Source: JAJKIV01 sp036509075
GTDB taxonomy: Bacteria; Gemmatimonadota; Gemmatimonadetes; Gemmatimonadales; Gemmatimonadaceae
DNA length: 19,006 nucleotides
Assembly: GCA_036509075.1 (NCBI GenBank)
Contig: DATCGG010000140.1
Coordinates: 1-19,006, forward strand
Direction: 5' to 3'
Part shown: positions 13,732-19,006 of the stretch, piece after piece
How positions within the stretch are numbered: position 1 is the first letter of the stretch
Layout: each line of letters opens with the position of its first letter
Notes under the pieces: generated by a model
Databases searched by the model: none
Told to the model about the DNA's origin: nothing
Seen by the model: the letters and a program-made list of their open reading frames with translations, nothing else
Program-made: the position numbers and the translations under genes

Positions 13732-14427
13732 CTAGCCCAGCATATGTTCCACGGCAGCTTCGACGTGAATCCTGCCGGTGTCGAGAAACGGGATGCCGAC
13801 CTGAGCGACGTCACGGAGGATCAACGGCAGCTCGGTTCCGCCGAGGATGATGCCGTCGACCCCCTCTCGGAGGCGAAGCCGCTCGACGACGGCGAGCAAG
13901 CCAGCCCGAGTCTCCGGGAGATACTCGCCGCGAACGAGCTCGCTCATGTACTTCCCGTGCACGTACTCCTGATCCGACGCGTCAGGCACCACCACCGTGA
14001 TACCACGTCGCGTGAACACGCTCGGGTATGCGGCGCTCTGCATCGTGAACCGCGTACCGAGGAGACCGACGCGCGTCAGGTTCAATCGCTTCGCCACGTC
14101 GAACGTGGCGTCGACAATGCTTACGAGAGGGATCCGCGACCTGCGCTGCAGACGATCGAACACGATGTGCGGCGTGTTCGAGGCGAGCAGGCCAAAATCG
14201 GCGCCCGCCTGCACCAGCTTATCGATCTCCGCCCCAAGGTACTCGGTGACCTCGTCGAGCGCGTCAGCGGCGATCAACCGCAGCATCGTCTGCATGTCAA
14301 TGCTGTTGATGATCACGGGCGGGTTACTGCCATCGGGCCTCCGCTGCTGATAGGTCGCGATCAGCATGCGGTAATACTCGATCGTGGAGGCTGGTGCGAT
14401 CCCGCCGACGATTCCGAGCGTCTTCAC
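13732..14427 (-). CDS. Aspartate/glutamate racemase-fold protein lacking both catalytic cysteines
   Basis: A 231-residue protein of the Asp/Glu racemase superfamily, with the two pseudo-symmetric alpha/beta domains and the usual length. The start motif KTLGIVGGIAPASTIEYY is typical. The two motifs that normally carry the acid/base Cys pair are intact apart from the Cys: ASNTPH has Ser83 instead of Cys, and LGGTELPL has Gly197 instead of Cys. Classic two-Cys racemisation is therefore unlikely. It may bind an amino acid without turning it over, use a different chemistry, or belong to a Cys-less branch I have seen in other bacteria. I chose GTG at 14427; no in-frame ATG lies near, and the upstream gene's stop is 4 nt away, indicating coupling. 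Confidence 0.88.
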   Translation of the reverse strand: MKTLGIVGGIAPASTIEYYRMLIATYQQRRPDGSNPPVIINSIDMQTMLRLIAADALDEVTEYLGAEIDKLVQAGADFGLLASNTPHIVFDRLQRRSRIPLVSIVDATFDVAKRLNLTRVGLLGTRFTMQSAAYPSVFTRRGITVVVPDASDQEYVHGKYMSELVRGEYLPETRAGLLAVVERLRLREGVDGIILGGTELPLILRDVAQVGIPFLDTGRIHVEAAVEHMLG

Positions 14428-14431
14428 TCCA

Positions 14432-15397
14432 TCACCGCCTCGGTCCCATACGCGCGATCTCTGCCTCCGCGGCGATGTAGCCGAATGCGCCCCACTGGCC
14501 GCCCGCGAGGATGCGCCGGAAAACTCGCTCCGCCTCCGCGCTCCGGCCGTTGTACAGATGCCAGTTTCCCACGCCGTACGCGCCCGTTGCATCGGTCACC
14601 GACATCTCTCCGCTCGGGCCGACTGTGAGCACGGAATCGACGGGAAGCTCGCCCTTGTAGAGCAGCAGGAGGCGATGGTAGGTGTCGTTCTCGATGACGT
14701 TCATGTCTCGCCGGATCGGCACGAGGACCTGCGCGGCTTCCGTGGCCCGCCCCAGGCGGCGAAGGCTCATGTACAGCCAGTGCGCGGTCGATACGATGCG
14801 ATCGTCGTTACGCGCATCGGCAATCTCCTGCCGGTACACGGGAACCGCACGCGCGAAGTCGCCCTTCAGGTAATACGCCAGCGCGAGATGATAGGCGATG
14901 TTCGACTGCAGCGTGCCGATGGGCGAGTTCTTCGCGTTAGGCTGCCCGTCGGGCTCGACTTCGTCGGGTTTGCCGCGCGTCAACGCGGTGGCGCGCTCGA
15001 GGTCGGCCGCGGCACGATCGAGCTCGCGAACCGACAGGTACCGGTGCCCGCGATGCCGGTAGAGCCACGGGTTGTCGGGATAGAGCGTGATGCCGCGAGA
15101 GTAGACGTCGATCGCCTCGCGAAGTCGACCGAGGTACCCCAGCCGTCGCCCGTACCAGATGACGGAGTCGACGTTGGTCGGCGCGTGGTCGTATGCCGCC
15201 TTCGCCTCCGCGAGCTGCGCCTCGTATCGCGCCTTCGTCTCCGGCGCCAGCGGGAACGTGCGGAGCGTATCGCCGAGGAACGAGATGGCCTGCGCGCCCG
15301 GTGGCAGTGTCGCCGTGATCGGCTGCTCGGTCGAGCGTTGTGTCGTGCCGCACGCGACGGCGACGGCAATTGAGATGAACGGGAGAAGTCGGCGCAT
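14432..15397 (-). CDS. TPR-containing lipoprotein
   Basis: A 321-residue envelope protein. The N-terminus MRRLLPFISIAVAVACG is a lipoprotein signal, with the lipidated Cys at residue 17 (AVAC, a slightly weak lipobox). The mature part begins with a Thr/Ser/Gln-rich linker and then TPR helical pairs: YEAQLAEAKAAYDHAP, VIWYGRRLGYLGRLREAIDVYSRGITLYPDNPWLY, YLSVRELDRAAADLERA, YHLALAYYLKGDFARAVPVYRQ, and NWHLYNGRSAEAERVFRRIL. TPRs bind peptides or partner proteins; no enzyme domain is seen. I chose the ATG at 15397 because the signal sequence starts there; the frame stays open upstream antisense to the M28 gene. It is almost coupled to the racemase-like gene (4-nt gap) and divergent from the M28 protease, with a 14-bp-stem hairpin in between. 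Confidence 0.85.
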   Translation of the reverse strand: MRRLLPFISIAVAVACGTTQRSTEQPITATLPPGAQAISFLGDTLRTFPLAPETKARYEAQLAEAKAAYDHAPTNVDSVIWYGRRLGYLGRLREAIDVYSRGITLYPDNPWLYRHRGHRYLSVRELDRAAADLERATALTRGKPDEVEPDGQPNAKNSPIGTLQSNIAYHLALAYYLKGDFARAVPVYRQEIADARNDDRIVSTAHWLYMSLRRLGRATEAAQVLVPIRRDMNVIENDTYHRLLLLYKGELPVDSVLTVGPSGEMSVTDATGAYGVGNWHLYNGRSAEAERVFRRILAGGQWGAFGYIAAEAEIARMGPRR

Positions 15398-15410
15398 GGT
15401 GGAAGGTAGG

Positions 15411-15455
15411 CTGTCATCCCGAGCGGAGCGAGAGGATGACGGCTCGGGATGACAG
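15411..15455. repeat. REP-like hairpin with 14-bp perfect stem in a divergent promoter region
   Basis: CTGTCATCCCGAGC (15411-15424) and its exact complement GCTCGGGATGACAG (15442-15455) flank a 17-nt loop that includes GGAGCGAGAGGATGAC. Words of the type TCATCCCGAGCGGAGCGAG recur in intergenic DNA of many unrelated bacteria, as I remember it, so this looks like a copy of a dispersed element. It begins 14 bp upstream of the lipoprotein ATG. Confidence 0.75.
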
Positions 15456-15487
15456 CAGGCTCCGGTGGCGCCGACCTCGCGCGCGTG

Positions 15488-15493
15488 TAGAAT
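15488..15493 (+). promoter_or_regulatory. Candidate -10 box TAGAAT, 6 nt before the ATG (possible leaderless promoter)
   Basis: TAGAAT matches TATAAT in five of six positions and lies exactly 6 nt before the M28 protease ATG, leaving no room for a 5' UTR. The layout is the same as at the cytochrome gene (TAGTTT, 6 nt, ATG). No good -35 is visible. Confidence 0.35.
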
Positions 15494-15499
15494 CCGGAA

Positions 15500-17815
15500 A
15501 TGCACTCCACCACGCCGCGCCGCGCCGTCGGCACCGCCGCCGCTCTGCTCGTGCTCTGCGCATTGATCGTTAGGCGCGTCGACGAGCCGCCGGCTCCCGT
15601 CCCCGCATCCGCCCCACCAACGGAATTCTCGGCCGAACGGGCATTCGCCCACGTGCGCGAGATCGCGCAGCGACCACACCCCATTGGAAGCGCCGACAAC
15701 GCCCGCGTCCGCGACTATATCGTGGGCCGGCTGCGCGCCCTCGGGCTCGAGCCGCAGGTGCAGGAGGCCACGGGCGTTGGCACCAGGTATGGGGTAGCCG
15801 GACACGTTCGCAACATCCTTGCTCGCGTTCCGGGACGGACACCTGGCGGCCTGGCGGTCGTGCTGATGGCGCACTACGACGGCGTGGCCGGAGGACCCGC
15901 CGCTGGCGACGACGCCGCCGGCACCGCGGCGGTGCTCGAGACCGTGCGGGCGCTGCGTGCGGGGCCGCCGCTCGCCCACGATGTGATGGTTGTCATCACC
16001 GACGGGGAGGAAGCCGGCCTGCTCGGCGCGGCCGCGTTCGTCCGCGAGCACCCCTGGGCCAGGGATGTCGGCGTGACGCTCAACTTCGAGGCGCGCGGCA
16101 CAACGGGACGCTCGTACATGTTCGAAACCGGCGCCGGCAACCTCGACGTCGCCCGCCAGTTGCGGCACGCCGGCGATGTGTCGGCGACATCGCTCTCGGT
16201 GACTGTGTACCGAACGCTGCCTAACGACACAGACCTGTCCGAGGTGGCCGTGCTGGGCAAGCCGGCGCTCAACTTCGCGTTCGCTGACGGCGTGGAGCGC
16301 TACCACACCGCGCACGACGATGTGTTCTACCTCGACCAGGGCAGCCTGCAGCACCACGGATCGCAGATGCTCGCGCTCGCGCGCGCGTTCGGCAATGGGC
16401 CGCTGCCGAGGCCCGTCACCGGTGACGCCGTGTTCTTCGACCTGCCGTTCGTGGGGCTGATCGTCTACCCCGAGAGCTGGGTGCTGCCGATCGCCATCGT
16501 CGGGCTGCTCCTCGTCGGTGCCGCGGTGGTGCAGCTCGCGCGCGACGAGACGCGCTGGATCCGCGATGTGACGTCAGGCGCCGTCGGCACGATCGTCTCG
16601 ATGTGTGCCGCGGCCGGAGTCGCGTTCGGCGTCGGAAACCTGATCGTGCGCACGCACGACGCCATGGGATGGGGCGGCGCACCAATGTTCCGCGGCGTGT
16701 ACACGGCCGTGCTGGCGTTGATCGCGCTCGCGATCGCACTTGGGTTTTGGGCGCTCGTTCGCCGCTGGGCGACCCTTCCCGGCGCCCACGTCGGGGCGCT
16801 CGTCGTCTGGGCCATCGCCACGCTCATCATCTCGCTCAAGTTGCCGGGCGTGAGCTTCCTGTTTGCCTGGCCGCTCATAGCGGGTCTGCTCGCGACGCGT
16901 CGTATGAGCCCGGCGCCCGCAGGAACCGCCTCCCGTGAACGACCCGCGTGGACCCTCAGCAGCGATGCGCTGCTCTGGATCGCCACCGCCGTTGCGGCAG
17001 CAATCATCGTCTCGACCGTCTACGCCCTCAGCACCATCCTGCTCGGCGCAGTCGGCCCCGGCGCCATCGCAGCCGGCGCGCTCGTGTCGCTATTGGCGTG
17101 GCTGCTCGCACCGCAGATGGAAGCGTTGGGAGGACGTCGCTGGGCCGCAGCCGGTGTGGCGCTCGTCGCGGCGCTGTTCGTGACCGCGATCGGCATGGCG
17201 ACCGTCCGCAGCTCGCCAGCGCACCCCACACCCTTGATCATCGCATACGCACTTGATGCCGACTCCGCCGGTGCGTGGCTCACCGTTCGTGGTCCGAGCG
17301 CGCGCGCGCTGACGGCCGGCCGTCAGTTGGTGACAGCTCCGGGATGGCTTGGCCGGCTCACCGGGAGAGGGCCATCGGTCGCCTACATGTCCGCGTCCGC
17401 GGTCCCGACACCGCCACCGACCGCCTCGGTCGTTTCGGACACGACCTCGGGCTCCGAGCGTCACCTGTTGATCGACATCGTTGCACCGCCGGCGACGGAG
17501 ACGATCGATATGCGAGCGCTCGGCGTATCGGTACTCCGCGCGTCGATCGATGGCGTGCCGATCGACACGTCACGCTATCGCCGTGGCCGTCCGAACGGGT
17601 GGGCTCTCCAGTACAGCGCCCCACCGCCAACCGGCATCAGGCTCGGGCTCACCGTTCCAGCGGGCAGTCGCGTGTCGCTCGACCTGCTCACGCGCACGCC
17701 TGGCGTTCCGCCTCTGGAGACGCTGCATCTTCCGCCGCTGCCCCCGCGGCTCCCGGACGTCGTGACCGTCCAGACAGGCGATATCACATTGGTCCATCGC
17801 ATCGTAACCTTCTGA
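15500..17815 (+). CDS. M28-family zinc metallopeptidase with polytopic membrane domain (ERMP1/vacuolar-membrane-protease-like)
   Basis: A 771-residue membrane protease. An N-terminal TM anchor (about 9-25) precedes an M28 aminopeptidase-type catalytic domain (about 45-300). Visible zinc-site residues are His125 (MAHYDGV), Asp137/138 (GDDAAG), Glu170 base and Glu171 ligand (TDGEEAG), the Glu of NFEARG near 197, and His269 (YHTAHDD). All are present, so it should be active, probably on the outer face of the membrane. About eight hydrophobic helices follow (about 315-575), then a roughly 190-residue extracytoplasmic C-terminal beta-rich region. This plan matches eukaryotic ERMP1/Pff1 proteases and their bacterial relatives; substrates are unknown. 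The ATG at 15500 has no Shine-Dalgarno. It may share the promoter region with the divergent TPR lipoprotein. Confidence 0.93.
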   Translation: MHSTTPRRAVGTAAALLVLCALIVRRVDEPPAPVPASAPPTEFSAERAFAHVREIAQRPHPIGSADNARVRDYIVGRLRALGLEPQVQEATGVGTRYGVAGHVRNILARVPGRTPGGLAVVLMAHYDGVAGGPAAGDDAAGTAAVLETVRALRAGPPLAHDVMVVITDGEEAGLLGAAAFVREHPWARDVGVTLNFEARGTTGRSYMFETGAGNLDVARQLRHAGDVSATSLSVTVYRTLPNDTDLSEVAVLGKPALNFAFADGVERYHTAHDDVFYLDQGSLQHHGSQMLALARAFGNGPLPRPVTGDAVFFDLPFVGLIVYPESWVLPIAIVGLLLVGAAVVQLARDETRWIRDVTSGAVGTIVSMCAAAGVAFGVGNLIVRTHDAMGWGGAPMFRGVYTAVLALIALAIALGFWALVRRWATLPGAHVGALVVWAIATLIISLKLPGVSFLFAWPLIAGLLATRRMSPAPAGTASRERPAWTLSSDALLWIATAVAAAIIVSTVYALSTILLGAVGPGAIAAGALVSLLAWLLAPQMEALGGRRWAAAGVALVAALFVTAIGMATVRSSPAHPTPLIIAYALDADSAGAWLTVRGPSARALTAGRQLVTAPGWLGRLTGRGPSVAYMSASAVPTPPPTASVVSDTTSGSERHLLIDIVAPPATETIDMRALGVSVLRASIDGVPIDTSRYRRGRPNGWALQYSAPPPTGIRLGLTVPAGSRVSLDLLTRTPGVPPLETLHLPPLPPRLPDVVTVQTGDITLVHRIVTF

Positions 17816-17874
17816 GTGAAACGCATGTCGAATTTCACCCGTACCGCTGTCACCACCCTTCAGATCGGGTACCG

Positions 17875-19006
17875 ATGTCGCTCGTTGCCGAGATTCGCCC
17901 TACCCTGCGTCGCCTCGCCCGCACGCCTGGCTTCACTGCGGTTTCCGTCCTCACACTCGCGCTCGGAATCGCCGGCACGACGGCCGCGTTCAGTGTCATC
18001 AACGCCGTCCTGCTCCGTCCACTTCCCTACCGCGACCCCGAGCGACTCGTGCAGCTCTGGCATGCAGCGCCGGGAGTCGGCATGGCGCAGGTCGAACAGT
18101 CGGACGCCTCCTACATCCAGTACCACGACAAGGCGACTCGGTCGTTCGAGTCGACGGCGAGCTATCAGGACGCCTCCAGCAGCCTCACCGGCACCCAGGA
18201 TCCCGAGCGTGTGAGCACGGCGTATGTGACCGCCTCGTTTCTGCCGACGCTCGGCGTGCGTCCGGCCGTAGGCCGCAACTTCAGCGAAGACGAAGATCGA
18301 CCCGGCGGCCCCGCCGCTGCCATACTCTCGGACGCCCTGTGGCGACGCCGCTATGGCGGCGACCCGGCGATGCTCGGCAAGACCATTCAGGTCGACGGCA
18401 AGGCTCGCGAGGTCGTTGGCATCATGCCGGCGGACTTCCATTTCCCGGACGCCACGACCGAGCTCTGGCTGCCGATGGCTATCGATCGCGCGAACCTGAA
18501 CAACGCCAGCTTCAATCGCGACGCGATCGGCCGGCTCCGTCCGGGTGTCACGATTCGCGCGGCCGAAGCGGAGATGACGCCGCTCCTCATGCGCTTGCCG
18601 GACGACGCGCCGGGTATGATGACGCGCACCATGTTCGAGCAGGCGAAGTTCCGGGTCATGCTGCACTCGCTGCGGGATGACGTGGTCGGCGACATCCGGC
18701 CGATCCTGTTCACGGTGGTCGGCAGCGTGGCTCTCGTGCTGCTGATCGCCTGCGCGAACGTGGCGAGCCTGTTCCTCGTCCGTGCCGAAGCGCGGACGAA
18801 GGAAGTGGCGGTGCGGTCGGCGCTAGGCGCGTCGCCCCGCAGCATCGTCAGGCTCTACCTGGGCGAGGGACTCGTGCTTGCGACCGCCGGTGCCGTGCTC
18901 GGCGTGGCGCTGGCCTACGGCGCTCTCGGAGCACTCCTCCGACTCGCCCCGACGAGCATCCCGCGCGCAAGCGAGATCTCGATCGACCTCGCCTCGTTAG
19001 GTGTGG
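17875..19006 (+). CDS. FtsX/MacB-type permease of the large duplicated (ADOP-like) class, 3' partial
   Basis: An open frame of 377 codons running off the right edge. The start MSLVAEIRPTLRRLARTPGFTAVSVLTLALGIAGTTAAFSVINAVLLRPLPY is the hallmark of the roughly 800-residue duplicated permeases common in Acidobacteria and Gemmatimonas-type genomes. TM1 is at about 20-42, and the periplasmic MacB_PCD domain runs to about 275 (YVTASFLPTLGVRPAVGRNFSEDED, ALWRRRYGGDPAMLGKTIQVDG, VVGIMPADFHFP). TM2 is near 280-305, with the EVAVRSALGASPRSIVRLYLGEG coupling segment and TM3 near 335-355. The second half is outside the window. The ATG at 17875 is 59 bp after the M28 stop on the same strand. No ATPase is seen nearby, as is usual for this class. 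Confidence 0.93.
   Translation, partial: MSLVAEIRPTLRRLARTPGFTAVSVLTLALGIAGTTAAFSVINAVLLRPLPYRDPERLVQLWHAAPGVGMAQVEQSDASYIQYHDKATRSFESTASYQDASSSLTGTQDPERVSTAYVTASFLPTLGVRPAVGRNFSEDEDRPGGPAAAILSDALWRRRYGGDPAMLGKTIQVDGKAREVVGIMPADFHFPDATTELWLPMAIDRANLNNASFNRDAIGRLRPGVTIRAAEAEMTPLLMRLPDDAPGMMTRTMFEQAKFRVMLHSLRDDVVGDIRPILFTVVGSVALVLLIACANVASLFLVRAEARTKEVAVRSALGASPRSIVRLYLGEGLVLATAGAVLGVALAYGALGALLRLAPTSIPRASEISIDLASLGV

Noticed and set aside
13636..15373. Two long plus-strand frames (330 and 329 codons) opposite the racemase and lipoprotein
   Set aside because: Both are antisense to recognisable proteins and contain no domain-like segments.
15398..16357. N-terminal extension of the minus-strand TPR frame into the M28 gene
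   Set aside because: The lipoprotein signal begins at 15397; the extension is antisense to the M28 catalytic domain and crosses the REP-like hairpin.

Overview
The window is gene-dense, high-GC bacterial chromosome (roughly two-thirds G+C by eye). I see no phage, plasmid, IS, tRNA, rRNA or CRISPR signature. The gene content points to the Gemmatimonadota or a neighbour such as Acidobacteriota. The clues are a YfbK-type von Willebrand A protein fused to a carboxypeptidase-regulatory-like domain, a SARP/BTAD regulator with a transmembrane segment and a long TPR tail, a reaction-centre-type c-cytochrome fused to TPRs, an M28 protease with a polytopic membrane half, and several MacB/FtsX-type permeases without an ATPase. 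This placement is inferred from family content, not from a marker gene.

Layout, left to right. (1) 2-2363: a 5'-truncated vWA protein, then a VOC/glyoxalase-fold protein. (2) 2407-3088: a divergent pair, a small YjbR/TfoX-like protein (-) and a mini ATL/MGMT-like protein (+). (3) 3105-4755: a minus-strand run of DinB-like protein, an 80-aa coiled-coil orphan and a cytoplasmic-looking Amidase_2 protein with an SH3-like tail. (4) 4900-6528: a gamma-glutamylcyclotransferase-like protein converges on quinone oxidoreductase qor. The 315-bp gap between them is full of nested inverted repeats, including a perfect 26-bp palindrome. (5) 6656-7420: exported diheme cytochrome c with TPRs. (6) 7499-10451 (-): a globin followed by two translationally coupled MacB-like permeases. 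(7) 10565-13597 (+): the membrane-tethered SARP-like regulator, closed by a strong hairpin. (8) 13732-15397 (-): a TPR lipoprotein and a Cys-less Asp/Glu racemase homologue, nearly coupled. (9) 15500-19006 (+): the M28 membrane protease and the start of a third FtsX-type permease, cut by the window edge.

The most striking non-gene signal is a short word. The octamer GCCTAACG or its complement CGTTAGGC occurs 15 times in both orientations, in genes in several reading frames and between genes. Five more sites differ only at one end base. About one would be expected by chance. Almost every CTAA/TTAG tetramer in the window lies inside this word, which suggests a DNA-level role such as an uptake, recombination, methylation or HIP1-like site. 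Two intergenic repeat or hairpin elements (5270-5525 and 15411-15455) look like members of dispersed REP/BIME-type families.

I do not see a complete, obviously new defence or biosynthetic system. Most genes are recognisable housekeeping or envelope functions, and the novelty candidates are the octamer, the palindromic elements and a few atypical proteins. Many start codons here have no Shine-Dalgarno sequence, and two exported-protein genes have a TANNNT hexamer exactly 6 nt before the ATG, compatible with leaderless transcripts.
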